Part shown: positions 34,835 to 43,344 of the stretch, one piece after another | Numbering within the stretch: position 1 is the stretch's first letter | Layout of the letters: every line of letters starts with the position of its first letter | Assembly: GCF_036192275.1 (NCBI RefSeq) | Contig: NZ_CP108088.1 | Location: 930,001 to 994,000 of the forward strand | From: Streptomyces sp. NBC_00250 | GTDB taxonomy: Bacteria > Actinomycetota > Actinomycetes > Streptomycetales > Streptomycetaceae | DNA: 64,000 bases | Direction of reading: 5' to 3' | The notes under the pieces: model-generated | Told to the model about the DNA's origin: nothing | The model's database searches: none | Seen by the model: the letters and a program-made list of their open reading frames with translations, nothing else | Program-made: the position numbers and the translations under genes

Positions 34835-35381
34835 ACTGCGGTCGCTGACCGACCCGGTCGGCCCGGGTGACCTCGATGCCGTCGGGCAGGTCACCCTGAC
34901 CGAGGTCACCGGTCTGGCCGAGGTCCTCGTGGTTACCGTCCTCGACCGGCTTGCGGGCGATGAGGATGTAGAGGTGGACGGCGCCGGCCAGGGCGAGCGG
35001 GGCGATGGTGGACAGCACTGCGACCACCGTGTCGCCGAGCCGGAGCCCGGTACCGGCGACCGCTTCTTCGTTGAGCCGTACCGCGTGGAGGGCGTTGGCC
35101 CAGATGCTGGCGGCAGTGGCCGTGCCGAAGAGGGTCCAGACATACAGCCGGGCGCGCAGGGGTGATTCGCGGAGGACGAGGAGGGCTCGAATGCCGTAGG
35201 CGATGAACCCGTCGATCACCAGGGGAAAGAGGTAGGTGAGGAAGCCTCGGATGTGGATAGCGACGGCCATCTGCTGGAGCGCGTCGTACGACAGGGCGCA
35301 TCCCGCTCCGCCGAGGGCGATGACGGCGACTCGGTCCCAACCGGATATGTGCGCCGCCTTCGGCGCGGTCGTGGCGGTCAC
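34347..35381 (-). CDS. DUF2637 (SpdB-like) membrane protein
   Basis: 344 residues. The N-terminal 150 hold four hydrophobic helices (VAVIALGGAGCALSYDAL, GFLTYLFPLVIDGFIAYGI, YVWTLFGTATAASIWANAL, VVAVLSTIAPLALAGAVHLYIL), the DUF2637 pattern found in plasmid-spread (Spd) proteins. The middle (160-280) is a low-complexity Val-Thr-Gly/Asp-rich segment encoded by the TGACCGG repeats. The C-terminus (about 285-344) looks like a small helical DNA-binding region. Probably acts in intra-mycelial spread or regulation of transfer. Confidence 0.8.
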   Translation of the reverse strand: MTATTAPKAAHISGWDRVAVIALGGAGCALSYDALQQMAVAIHIRGFLTYLFPLVIDGFIAYGIRALLVLRESPLRARLYVWTLFGTATAASIWANALHAVRLNEEAVAGTGLRLGDTVVAVLSTIAPLALAGAVHLYILIARKPVEDGNHEDLGQTGDLGQGDLPDGIEVTRADRVGQRPQSGQVEAGQPVTDLTGRPPLSLEKRTPAPRSLTGASDPADGRNPVTGRPGNTASAAGHFGQPDEVADLTGQPDTAPLVTGLQVTPLPVTDRKDRTPGARRSDPDTEELLKIARSAVRAEDKLTRKVVAQAIRGQQIPLSSDTLTALMAQLRQQHGQPVTSIRN

Positions 35382-35944
35382 GCCGCCGTACCGAAGTCGT
35401 CGCGGCCCAGGTGCTCGACGCCGGCCTCAGGTGGCGCGGTGGTCTTCGCGGACTGGTTCAGATCTCGGTTGCGCAGGGCGCGGCGGGTCTCGCGGTAGAG
35501 CTTTTGGGCGTGCTCCTCGGTGATCTTCAGGAGCCAGGCCAGGCGCTGCTCGGTCACTCCGTGGCGGTAGGCGGCGCGGATGACCGCGCGGCGTTCGGCC
35601 TTGGTGAGGTGGACGTCGCGTCCGGCGATGGTGTCGTTGACGCGGCTGTAGTCGAGGCGGTGGCCGATCCTCCCGTGCAGCGGTTCGCGCTCCTCTTCGG
35701 TCAGTCCACCTCGGATGCCGTCGGTGTCGCCGGCTTCCAGGGCGGCGTCCAGGCAGGCGCGGCGGACCGGGCACTGGCCGCACAGCGCCTTCGCGACGGT
35801 GATCTTGTCGGTCTCGTCTGGGGCCGGGAAGAAGATCTCGGGGTCCACCGGGTTGTATTCGGTGGTCTGGCAGACGGCTTGGTCCTGCCATGTGTGGTCG
35901 CCGAGCGACCGGTGGCGGGCAGGGCGGATTGTCGTGCTGGTCAT
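35378..35944 (-). CDS. WhiB-family iron-sulfur transcriptional regulator
   Basis: 188 residues. Four cluster ligands C25, C55, C58 and C64 (CGQCPVRRAC) and the GIRGGLT turn are all present. The C-terminal half continues with a helix-turn-helix-like region (RRAVIRAAYRHGVTEQRLAWLL), longer than the usual chromosomal WhiB proteins. Overlaps the DUF2637 start by 4 bp. Probably a redox-responsive regulator of transfer or replication genes. Confidence 0.9.
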   Translation of the reverse strand: MTSTTIRPARHRSLGDHTWQDQAVCQTTEYNPVDPEIFFPAPDETDKITVAKALCGQCPVRRACLDAALEAGDTDGIRGGLTEEEREPLHGRIGHRLDYSRVNDTIAGRDVHLTKAERRAVIRAAYRHGVTEQRLAWLLKITEEHAQKLYRETRRALRNRDLNQSAKTTAPPEAGVEHLGRDDFGTAA

Positions 35945-36061
35945 GCGGGTTGCTCCGATCGCTCTCCGCGCGCAGGGGCGTCGGCGGAGAGGTGCGCTGG
36001 GTCGGGAAGTGCTCGGGGCGGCGCGGAGAGGACGCGGCCCGGCGTGGTGGCCTGGGGCGGG

Positions 36062-36769
36062 TCAGGCCGCGAGACCGCGGCGTCTGCGGTCGACCTGCTC
36101 GAACTCGACCCGGGTGGTCATCTGTGCGAGCCGAGAGGCGACGCGGTCGCCGAGGTGGGCCCGGAGGTCTCTGATCGCCATGTTGGTGGTGATCAGGGTC
36201 GGAAGCTCGTAGTTGTACCGGCGGTTGATCAGCCGGTACGTCACTTCCTCGACCCACTCGGATGCCTTGGCCGCGCCGAGGTCGTCGATGATCAGCAGCG
36301 GGCAGCGGCTTACGGCCGCCAGCTCTCGCTCGCTGTCGACTCCGGGCCGGGGCCGCAGATCGGCGTACAGGTCGGCGGCGGTCGTCGCTCGCCAGCGCAC
36401 GCCGACTCCGGTCTGCACCAACCGCCGGACCGCGCCGAACGCCTGGTGCGTCTTGCCCGCGCCGACGACGCCGGCCATCAGCAGGCTGGGGCCGGTGGTG
36501 ACCTGTCGCCTGGCTCCCTGATTGGGGGCGACGGCGGCCTCGGTGACGGCCCGGACCCAGGTCAGGACCTGGGGGTGGTCAGCGACGGCAGCCCGGTAGC
36601 GCGGGGGCATCCCGGCCGACAGGGCGTCCAGCGGGGAGAAGGGCTCGGGCTCCTCGCACGGTGCGGAGACAGTCGTGGGGTCGATGTTGCGGGCAGCCAG
36701 GATCTGGGCCATCCGGTCCAGGGTGCCCTCGCCGAGGGTCTGTGGTTCGCGGTGACGGGTGCGCATCAC
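36062..36769 (-). CDS. DnaC/IstB-like helicase loader ATPase
   Basis: 235 residues. Walker A AGVVGAGKTH (about 99-108), Walker B CPLLIIDDLGAAK (about 151-163), sensor I PTLITTNMA. Similar to DnaC/DnaI loaders. It lies directly downstream of a Rep-like winged-helix gene with overlapping stop/start (GTG 36769 and ATG 36766 both possible), so the pair probably initiates autonomous replication of the element. Confidence 0.85.
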   Translation of the reverse strand: MMRTRHREPQTLGEGTLDRMAQILAARNIDPTTVSAPCEEPEPFSPLDALSAGMPPRYRAAVADHPQVLTWVRAVTEAAVAPNQGARRQVTTGPSLLMAGVVGAGKTHQAFGAVRRLVQTGVGVRWRATTAADLYADLRPRPGVDSERELAAVSRCPLLIIDDLGAAKASEWVEEVTYRLINRRYNYELPTLITTNMAIRDLRAHLGDRVASRLAQMTTRVEFEQVDRRRRGLAA

Positions 36770-37785
36770 AGCTCCTCGGAGTAGGCGACAGCGGCGTTGG
36801 CCGGGGTCGTCCAGGCCTGATGGGCGGGCACGTTAGGCCGCGATCCCGGCCGCGCCAAACCGCCGGGGCGTGCGTTCATGGCCTCGTTGACCATGCTGAA
36901 CAGCACGCTCGGGTGCTTGGGGTTGGCCGCGAAGTTCTGCAGCCCGGCCCGGATGTGCTCCGGGGCGATGCCCTCGCCCAGGAGCTTCTTGGCGATCCGG
37001 CCGAGGTGCCCGATCACGTCATTGGGCGGGCGCTCGTCGCAGGCGGCGACGTACTCGCCGACGAGCTGGTTGGCCGAGACGCCGTCTGCGGGCGCCGTGC
37101 GCCCCGTAGGGACAAGAGATCCAGGATCCAAGATCCTAGATCCAGGCGCCGAGCCCTCTCCGAGGTTTCGGGGAAGGTTCGGAGAATCGTCGGCGGATGC
37201 GCCCTGACCTGCGCTTTTCACCCCCGCGTGGTGATGGGCGCCAGCGATGTGGTCGAAGGTGTCCTGTCGGGCAGCGGAGGTCTCGTCCGTGTGCTCGCGA
37301 ACGGTCGCGGTGGATAGCGCGGCCGGATCGAGGGATCGGGGAGCGTTCGGCGAAGTCTCCGCGAGCCCGCGGAGAGCAGAGGCCGACTCCTCGGCCCGCT
37401 TGGTGCAGGTGCCCTTGCAGGGAGCGCACCGGGCGGCAGCCTGGTGCTGCGGGCAAGAGGGCAGGCGCGACTGGCTCGGCTTGTCGATCTTCTGGTGCTC
37501 GGACCAGGTCACGATGTGGAGGTAGCGGCGGCCGTCACAGCCGGTGTACCGGCAGACCAGGCCGGCGGTCGCGAGCTGGTGGAGATCGTCCTCGACGTGG
37601 ACCGACGTGTGCTCGGCGCGGAGCGGCCAGAGGAGCCCGGCGATGATCGCGGCATTGTCGCGGTGGCGGCCGTGGTCGTCGGATTGCGTGAGGAGCCCGA
37701 AGAAGGTCCGCTCGGCCTCGACGCTCACCTCGGCGAGCGACTCGGAGACGAATGCTTCCGGCTTGATGGTTCGTATCCGCGCCAT
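36766..37785 (-). CDS. Replication-initiator-like winged-helix protein
   Basis: 339 residues. The N-terminus (MARIRTIKPEAFVSESLAEVSVEAERTF, then SDDHGRHRDNAAIIAGLLWPL) is typical of phage and mobile-element replication proteins. A Cys/His patch (CPQHQAAARCAPCKGTC, about 112-132) may bind zinc. A C-terminal DnaD-like region interacts with the loader encoded next. The central region contains ILDP-type residues encoded by four tandem heptamers (37119-37146). ATG 37785 is chosen for the conserved MARIRTIKPE start. Confidence 0.75.
   Translation of the reverse strand: MARIRTIKPEAFVSESLAEVSVEAERTFFGLLTQSDDHGRHRDNAAIIAGLLWPLRAEHTSVHVEDDLHQLATAGLVCRYTGCDGRRYLHIVTWSEHQKIDKPSQSRLPSCPQHQAAARCAPCKGTCTKRAEESASALRGLAETSPNAPRSLDPAALSTATVREHTDETSAARQDTFDHIAGAHHHAGVKSAGQGASADDSPNLPRNLGEGSAPGSRILDPGSLVPTGRTAPADGVSANQLVGEYVAACDERPPNDVIGHLGRIAKKLLGEGIAPEHIRAGLQNFAANPKHPSVLFSMVNEAMNARPGGLARPGSRPNVPAHQAWTTPANAAVAYSEEL
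37119..37146. repeat. Four tandem 7-bp iteron-like repeats inside the Rep-like gene
   Basis: Plus strand units ATCCAGG, ATCCAAG, ATCCTAG, ATCCAGG follow one another without spacing. The period of seven is not a codon multiple, so they are not explained by a protein repeat. In-gene iterons are known for lambda-type origins. Candidate replication origin or initiator binding site. Confidence 0.55.
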
Positions 37786-37786
37786 G

Positions 37787-38113
37787 TCAGCGGTCCAGAC
37801 CGGCGGGGATCGGGTCGCCGCAGGCGAGGGTGGCGTCGGCAAGGTGAAAGGTGTGCGGTTGCTTCCAGTCCGCCTCCGGCCAGACCCGCAGGATCCAGCG
37901 GGCCGCGACCCGGACGATCGTGCGGCTCGACGCCACGGCCTTCCCGGCCTCGTCCTTGACGATGGCGTGCAGGTGGGGCCACACCTGCTTCGGGTCGTCG
38001 AGGCCGACCCGAATGGTGGCCGCGCCCGGGATCATGTCGGAGAGCTGGGCCGCGAGGCGGTGCTGACGGTCGGTGTCCGGGCAGGCCAAGGTTCCGCTCG
38101 GCATGGCGAGCAT
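37787..38113 (-). CDS. Hypothetical protein, first gene of the replication operon
   Basis: 108 residues starting MLAMPSG, alpha/beta, with RVGLDDPKQVWPHLHAIVKDEAGKAV and TFHLADATLACGD. ATG 38113 has AAAGGGAG six bases upstream; a longer frame to 38194 lacks this support. Its stop is adjacent to the Rep-like start. No known family. Confidence 0.6.
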   Translation of the reverse strand: MLAMPSGTLACPDTDRQHRLAAQLSDMIPGAATIRVGLDDPKQVWPHLHAIVKDEAGKAVASSRTIVRVAARWILRVWPEADWKQPHTFHLADATLACGDPIPAGLDR

Positions 38114-38210
38114 GCGATACTCCCTTTTTCGTAGGAGCGCGGTGCGGTGGTTCTCGTGCAAAAGCCCCGCCGCCCGCGTGATGTGTATGGGCACCCCTCG
38201 GGGTGCCGGC

Positions 38211-38251
38211 CCGGCGCTTGGGAGTTGGTAGCTCCCGGGCGCCGGTTTTTT
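38211..38251 (+). terminator. Rho-independent terminator on the plus strand, upstream of the XRE gene
   Basis: Stem CCGGCGC / GCGCCGG (211-217 with 239-245) continued through two T-G wobbles into GGGAG / CTCCC (220-224 with 232-236), loop of seven, followed by six Ts (246-251). A second hairpin, GGCACCCC / GGGGTGCC (38190-38207), precedes it. No plus-strand gene lies upstream, so it may end an RNA antisense to the replication-operon leader. Confidence 0.7.
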
Positions 38252-38385
38252 CGTCTCCGCGTCGCGTCACGGACCGTTCGGTTGCATCGCCACCTCCCTC
38301 CTCTGCTTCTGCACAGGCGCGCACCTATGCATCGAGGGCAGGGGTGCGGATCCCGGCGTTTTTCGGTAGCCTGAAGCTATCTTGA

Positions 38386-38431
38386 TTCACATGAAAGGTC
38401 AACGGACCGAAACTTCTTCGGTTCACCCGAA
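38386..38431. promoter_or_regulatory. Candidate XRE operators
   Basis: TTCACATGAA (38386-38395) is a perfect 10-bp palindrome. TTCGG-TTCAC-CCGAA (38417-38431) has matching arms TTCGG/CCGAA and repeats the TTCAC core. Both lie within 60 bases upstream of the XRE gene start, consistent with autoregulation. Confidence 0.5.
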
Positions 38432-38443
38432 AAACGAGGTCTG

Positions 38444-39331
38444 ATGCCAGCTCGCCACTTCGATAGGGCTCTCGTGCGCTCGGTGCGCAGAGCCGCCGAG
38501 ATCTCGCAGTCTGATGTGGCAAACGCCCTTGGGACTGCAGATTCGACAGTGGCCGGGTGGGAGCTCGGATCATCCGTGCCGGATTTGGAGAAACTGGCCG
38601 CCCTCGCCCAGGTTCTCAACCGGCCGCTTGATGTCCTGTTTCCTCGCGACGGGTTGCCCGACCTCACCGACCTACGGTGCGACGCCGGCCTCTACCGGTA
38701 CGAGACGGCAGCGATCATCGGAACCAAGAGCGACGGCCCTGTGGCAGGTGCAGAGCAGGGGGTGCGGCGCCTCAAGGACAGGTACCTCCCCTACTTGGCG
38801 GAGGCGTATCACGTCACCGTGGACGAGGTGAAGCGAGCGCAGGATCGGTCGATGGCGAAAGCCAGCGGCGAACAGGTGGATGGCAAGACCACCGATGCCA
38901 CGGAGAGTGAGAGGCTGCCGCGGACGCTAGCGGAGAAGATCACCTTTCTTCTGGAGAAGTCCTTCCCTGGCCCCGATGGGGCCCCTGGGGACGCAGAGAT
39001 CGCGGCGTCGATCAATGCGCACGCGGGCGGAAGCGTCATCAGCGCCGAGGAAGTCCGTGATCTCCGGACTGGGGTATCGGAGACGACCACGCCGCTCGTC
39101 CTGGAGGGGCTCGCCGGCCTCCTGGGAGTCACCCCCCTGTACTTCCAGCCCGACGACGAGGTGGCTGCGCAGGTGTACGAGGGCCTCCAGCTCCTCGCCG
39201 CTCACCGGGAAGGCAAGGTGGGGCGGGTGCGTGCCCGCGGCGCCGGCGCACAGGGCCTCCCGCCGAACCTGTTGGCGCTCGTCAGTGAACTCGTCGACGA
39301 GATGCAGCAAAAGGCCAGCGAGCGGGAGTAG
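38444..39331 (+). CDS. XRE-family regulator with second EspR-like HTH region
   Basis: 295 residues. The N-terminal HTH (about 8-65: ISQSDVANALGTADSTVAGWELG) is a standard XRE domain. The C-terminal part (about 165-265: LAEKITFLLEKSFPG, DAEIAASINAHAGGSVISAEEVRDLRTG, GLAGLLGVTPLYF) resembles EspR-type HTH proteins. Likely controls its own promoter and the divergent replication/relaxase operon. A GAGG lies before ATG 38444. Confidence 0.8.
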   Translation: MPARHFDRALVRSVRRAAEISQSDVANALGTADSTVAGWELGSSVPDLEKLAALAQVLNRPLDVLFPRDGLPDLTDLRCDAGLYRYETAAIIGTKSDGPVAGAEQGVRRLKDRYLPYLAEAYHVTVDEVKRAQDRSMAKASGEQVDGKTTDATESERLPRTLAEKITFLLEKSFPGPDGAPGDAEIAASINAHAGGSVISAEEVRDLRTGVSETTTPLVLEGLAGLLGVTPLYFQPDDEVAAQVYEGLQLLAAHREGKVGRVRARGAGAQGLPPNLLALVSELVDEMQQKASERE

Positions 39332-39362
39332 CGGGGACCGGCGTCATTTGCCGGGCCCCCGC
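39331..39362. terminator. Hairpin between converging genes
   Basis: GCGGGG-A-CCGGC / GCCGG-G-CCCCCGC around a GTCATTT loop, positioned between the stop of the XRE gene and the stop of the minus-strand amidohydrolase. Likely serves both directions. It marks the probable right edge of the element's own genes. Confidence 0.55.
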
Positions 39363-39375
39363 CACCGCCGTTCGG

Positions 39376-40554
39376 CTACGACCGAATTTCCAGCGCGTGC
39401 CCGGCCGACATCACTGCCCTGATGGTCGAGAGGTCGTTCAGGTTCGCGAGCGGATCCCCGTCGACCAACACAACGTCGGCCTTGTAGCCGACCGCGATCC
39501 TTCCGGTCGTGCTGCCGAGGCCGAGCGCGTCAGCAGCAACCGACGTGGCCATGTCGAGGATCCTGCCGTTGGACAGTCCCAAGTGGGCGTAGAACGACAG
39601 CGCCTGCGCGAGGCCGTCGAACGATGCTCGTTGCACTCCTGCGTCCGTTCCGGCCACAAGCGTCACCCCGGCGTCCGCCATCCTGCGGACGAGGTCGAAC
39701 ATCGCGCGGGCCTTCTCCTCACCGAAGAACCGGGGCAGCATCTGCCAGTGCGGGCTGACCGCGGGACAGACCGCGATCTCCTGCTCCACGATCCGGGCGA
39801 CGACGTCGTCCCGGAAGTCGAGCCCGTCGCCCGTCATCCATGTGCAGTGCTCGATCGTGTCCACACCTGCCGCGACAGCGGCCGTGATACCCGGTGTCCC
39901 GTGGGCATGCGCCGCCACGGGCAAGCCGGCCGCATGGGCTTCCTCCACCAGAACGGCGAGTTCGGCGGGCGAGAACTGCGACTCCCAACTCTTGGGGCCG
40001 TCCTTGGTCAGACCCCCGCCCGTAACCATGGCCTTGATCACGCCCGCTCCTGCGGATGCGTTCTTCCGAACCAGCGCGCGGATGTCGTCCTCGCCGGCGA
40101 CCTCTCCACCCAGGAAGTGACAGTGGCCGCCGGGTGGTGTCAGCGGCGTGCCGGCGGAGACGATGCGAGGCCCGACAGTCGTTCCCTCCTCGATCTCGGA
40201 GGCCAGCCGGAGCGCGAGGCCATTCCGATCTCCGAGGTCACGAGCTGTTGTCACCCCGCTTCGGAGGAGCATCTCCGCCCGGCTCCGCATGTCGGCCAGG
40301 AGGGTCTCGTCGCTCGACTGGGCGAGCGTGGCAGCGGGGTCGGCCCCGCCGTCGAAGGCAAGGTGCACGTGGGCATCGATCAGCCCTGGCATCAGGGTCC
40401 CGCCGAAGGCGACGCGTTCGATGTCGGGCCTCGCCTCTGCGATGACCGTTTCCTCGGGCCCGACCGCACGGATGATGTCGCCCTCGATGAGAACGGCTCC
40501 GTCTTCCAAGTAACGCCCGGATCCCACGAGGACCCGCTTCGCAACGATCAGCAT
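39376..40554 (-). CDS. Metal-dependent amidohydrolase (imidazolonepropionase/prolidase-like)
   Basis: 392 residues. Metal ligands in DAHVH (60-64), a candidate carboxylated Lys in VIKAMVTGGG, later His residues in AAHAHG and DTIEHC, and Asp in VAGTDAG. Cytoplasmic. ATG 40554 follows AAGGAG. It is the last gene of a three-gene minus-strand operon with a membrane protein and an ImmA/IrrE-like peptidase; its substrate is unknown. Confidence 0.85.
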   Translation of the reverse strand: MLIVAKRVLVGSGRYLEDGAVLIEGDIIRAVGPEETVIAEARPDIERVAFGGTLMPGLIDAHVHLAFDGGADPAATLAQSSDETLLADMRSRAEMLLRSGVTTARDLGDRNGLALRLASEIEEGTTVGPRIVSAGTPLTPPGGHCHFLGGEVAGEDDIRALVRKNASAGAGVIKAMVTGGGLTKDGPKSWESQFSPAELAVLVEEAHAAGLPVAAHAHGTPGITAAVAAGVDTIEHCTWMTGDGLDFRDDVVARIVEQEIAVCPAVSPHWQMLPRFFGEEKARAMFDLVRRMADAGVTLVAGTDAGVQRASFDGLAQALSFYAHLGLSNGRILDMATSVAADALGLGSTTGRIAVGYKADVVLVDGDPLANLNDLSTIRAVMSAGHALEIRS

Positions 40555-40573
40555 CTCGTCTCGTCTCCTTCGG

Positions 40574-41695
40574 TCACGCGGCACGGCGCAGGGCGTCGGA
40601 TACGGCGACCAGCTGCTGAACATCCGCCTCCCGGTCGGTTCCGAGGGCCATGGCCAGCGGCACGGCCTGGCGTGGAACGGTCGCACCGTCTCCGATCCGC
40701 GCCGCCGCCTGGCGGAGCCGAGCCGCCAGCTCAGCAGGGTCCCGGCTCAGAGCGGCCCCATCGCTCTCATCGCCCCCGACAGAAAGGTAGGGGCTGATGT
40801 CGAGGAGACCATCCCGACACTCCACGATTCGCCGGTGATAGCGACGATGAACTCTGCGCGCCCGCCACCGGTCCCCCATGGCCGGCGAGGCGGCACCGAG
40901 CACGTTCGACGGGTACGCCTCGGTCAGTAGCTGCCACAGCGGCTCCAGCCGTCGGTAGTCACGGCGGTGCCGGGCCCAGAGCCGGATCGATGCGATACGA
41001 GTCCGGACGCCCGGGTAGGTGATGCCCGCGACGAAAAGCAGGATCGACACCACGAGCAGCAGAGCCACCGTCGACATCAACGCGTGTGTCACCGTCCCTC
41101 CGCTCCATCGGACGGCGACGAAGACGGCCCGGACACCGCAGGCGCCGGCCATGGTCGCCAGACCGAGAGCGGCCATCCACAGACCTGTGGCGTGTGGCCT
41201 CCGAGACAACCGCGCGAACCGATACGTCCAGCGAGCTGTGACGGTCAGGGCATACATCAGGTAGATGCCTGCGCCGCCATAGAAGAAGGCGATCTGCGGC
41301 ACGGTCATATCCGCAGTGCTGAAGGAACCCTCGAATACGGAGGACGGCACGGTGAGGGCAGCGACCGAGATGGCCACGCCGACCGTAAACGCGAGGACCG
41401 CCTCAAGACGCGCGCGCCGCCGTCCAGCGCCGCCCTCGGCGGAGTAAAGGTAGAAGCAGAGCAGGTGGTACACGGTCGCCAGCAGCAGCAAGTTCTGAAT
41501 GAGCTTCGCCGCTCCGTGGCCCGCGACCGTGTCCACACCAGAGGCGCCGCCGGGCATGGCGACGGGGTATGAGAGCGCTGCGCACACCAGGCACAGCGTC
41601 ACCGACCGCAGTGGCAAGTCGTCAGGGGCCTTGGAAAGTTGGTAGAGCTTCCAGGCCACCGCGGCAACAAGGCCGAACAGAATGATCTCGGTCAT
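40574..41695 (-). CDS. Multi-spanning membrane protein (MAB_1171c-like)
   Basis: 373 residues with seven hydrophobic segments in the first 235 residues (for example IILFGLVAAVAWKLY, LIQNLLLLATVYHLLCFYLY, ALMSTVALLLVVSILLFVAGI), then a cytoplasmic domain with WARHRRDYRRLEPLWQLLTEAYP. This matches Streptomyces proteins annotated as MAB_1171c family and is regularly found beside ImmA/IrrE-like peptidases. Start ATG 41695 lies two bases after the upstream stop. Confidence 0.7.
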   Translation of the reverse strand: MTEIILFGLVAAVAWKLYQLSKAPDDLPLRSVTLCLVCAALSYPVAMPGGASGVDTVAGHGAAKLIQNLLLLATVYHLLCFYLYSAEGGAGRRRARLEAVLAFTVGVAISVAALTVPSSVFEGSFSTADMTVPQIAFFYGGAGIYLMYALTVTARWTYRFARLSRRPHATGLWMAALGLATMAGACGVRAVFVAVRWSGGTVTHALMSTVALLLVVSILLFVAGITYPGVRTRIASIRLWARHRRDYRRLEPLWQLLTEAYPSNVLGAASPAMGDRWRARRVHRRYHRRIVECRDGLLDISPYLSVGGDESDGAALSRDPAELAARLRQAAARIGDGATVPRQAVPLAMALGTDREADVQQLVAVSDALRRAA

Positions 41696-41697
41696 GC

Positions 41698-42333
41698 CTA
41701 CAACCAACCCGTCCGGTCACCGAGGGCCTTCTCGATGCGGCTGACCGCAGGGTCCTCAGAGAGGGGAACGTCTCTCAGCTTCGAGGCCCATTCCATGATG
41801 ATGGTGGCGGCGAGCTCTACGGAGCACTCCTCCTCGGAGTCGTACGAGCAACGGCGGGACACCCGCTGGATCAACTTCCGGTCGAGCACCGGAATCAGCG
41901 TTGCCCAGCCCTCCACATAGTCATCCGGGTCCTCAAGCGCGCCATCAACGCCGGCGGCTTCATCATCAGCAACGATGATGTGCCCCACCTCGTGCAGGAT
42001 GATCAGGTCCTGGTGGAATCTGGTCGTTTCCTGCTGGTAGAGGATGACGTCCATGCCGGGCGTGTCAACCCAAAGACCGGACGGGCCGGGTTTCTCCAGT
42101 CGTGCGGGCTTGAGCACGATGGGGCGGCGGCGCTTCTCGGCCAGCGCCAGGCACAGGGCCTCGACATCCAACGGCGGACGGACCCCCAACGCCTGCAGTT
42201 CGCGCCGAAGCCGACGCTGCAGGTCCGACTCCACCGTTCGAGACGCGGTACGGCGCCATTGGCGGCGTTCCCCGCCGTCCCGCTGCGAGATGTGAGGTAC
42301 GGGCGCCGTGCGCGCACCCTTGCCCGAGAACAT
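41698..42333 (-). CDS. ImmA/IrrE-type metallopeptidase-like protein
   Basis: 211 residues. HEVGH (114-118) is the zinc site of gluzincin/ImmA peptidases, with a downstream acidic segment. The N-terminal 80 residues are helical and basic. No HTH domain is fused, unlike many IrrE regulators. ATG 42333 follows AAGGGGAAG. First gene of an operon with a membrane protein; in phage and ICE contexts ImmA cleaves repressors, so it may cut a regulator encoded elsewhere. Confidence 0.75.
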   Translation of the reverse strand: MFSGKGARTAPVPHISQRDGGERRQWRRTASRTVESDLQRRLRRELQALGVRPPLDVEALCLALAEKRRRPIVLKPARLEKPGPSGLWVDTPGMDVILYQQETTRFHQDLIILHEVGHIIVADDEAAGVDGALEDPDDYVEGWATLIPVLDRKLIQRVSRRCSYDSEEECSVELAATIIMEWASKLRDVPLSEDPAVSRIEKALGDRTGWL

Positions 42334-42819
42334 GTCTTCCCCTTCTGACGGGCTGGTTGGTGACCCCCGAGCTGGGCGACAGCCACGCCCTGGCGTTGAT
42401 GCCGCCGGCGCACTCCGCCCCCCGAGCACAGCACCACCGACGAAGATCGCGTGAGCAAATTCGCAGTCTGGATGCGGGCATCGAAAACGCCACACGGACA
42501 TTACGTGAAGAGTGCAGCCACCCCTGGTGGGCGTCGCGGCCGAGAGCCATCGATCGGAGCAGACGATCTTCGCTCGGGGCAAGATCGAATATTTCTTTCG
42601 GCCGGTAATCCCCGGGCCTTCCGCCCTCGCGGAACCTCTCGAAATTCATACCTACCAGGCGGTTGTCCCCGTTATGAATTCGATACCTCGACCCCGGCAA
42701 AGCATCGGGCAAATGCCTTAAATCGAACAAATAACGCTGGACTGTGAGTCCGCTCGACACCCTTGCGACCGCTCTCGCTCGACCAAGAACAGACCGCTCA
42801 GCCCGTTATGCTTCCTCCC
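42334..42819. other. 486-bp intergenic region
   Basis: Divergent promoter region between the ImmA-like operon and the oxidoreductase gene. It is clearly less GC-rich than the surroundings (for example around 42590-42600 and 42670-42735). I see no convincing gene, tRNA or repeat in it. Confidence 0.5.
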
Positions 42820-43263
42820 ATGCGTACCGAGACCGTGGCGATAGACGCCGATTCCCTGGCGTTCTGGGCCGAGCGCCACCTCTGCACACTGACCACTCTC
42901 CGCACCGACGGGCGACCGCACGTGGTTCCCGTCGGAGTGACCTTGGATGCCGAGCTTGGGGTGGCGCGGGTTATCACCCGCAAATCAAGCAAGAAGGTCG
43001 CGAACGTGCTCTCCTCACCCACCGGCGAAGCTCGGGTGGCCGTGTGTCAAGTCGATGGGGGTCGCTGGGCGACGCTGGAGGGGGTTGCCGAGATCCGCAT
43101 CCACCCGGACGTCGTGGGCGATGCCGTTACGCGCTACGCGGACCGATATGGACGCACTCCGACCTTCGATCCCGAACGTGTCGTGATCGAGATCAGAATC
43201 GATCGGGCCATGGGACAGGCCAAGCTGCCCCAAACCCCGGCTGGGGCACGTACCGCGGGCTAA
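42820..43263 (+). CDS. Pyridoxamine-phosphate-oxidase-like (F420/FMN-binding split-barrel) protein
   Basis: 147 residues of split beta-barrel fold: HLCTLTTLRTDGRPHVVPVGVTLD, KSSKKVANVLSSPTGEARVAVCQVDGGRWATLEGVAEI. Matches the PPOX class of F420- or FMN-dependent enzymes common in actinobacteria. ATG 42820 gives the usual N-terminus; ATG 42808 is possible. Short 5' region with no clear ribosome site, perhaps leaderless. Confidence 0.8.
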   Translation: MRTETVAIDADSLAFWAERHLCTLTTLRTDGRPHVVPVGVTLDAELGVARVITRKSSKKVANVLSSPTGEARVAVCQVDGGRWATLEGVAEIRIHPDVVGDAVTRYADRYGRTPTFDPERVVIEIRIDRAMGQAKLPQTPAGARTAG

Positions 43264-43344
43264 GTTCGGCAAGGCTGCGCAGCCCTGGCTCCATGCCGGT
43301 GATCCTTGTGCGCCCGAGCGCTCGGCTCACGTATCGTCGCCCGG

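Larger units (their letters stand above)
38114..38443. other. Divergent regulatory region between replication operon and XRE regulator
   Basis: 330 bp without a gene. It contains two hairpins (38190-38207 and the terminator at 38211-38251) and, close to 38444, palindromic elements likely to be XRE operators. Promoters for both directions must lie here; a TATCTT-like -10 near 38378 is only suggestive. Confidence 0.55.
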
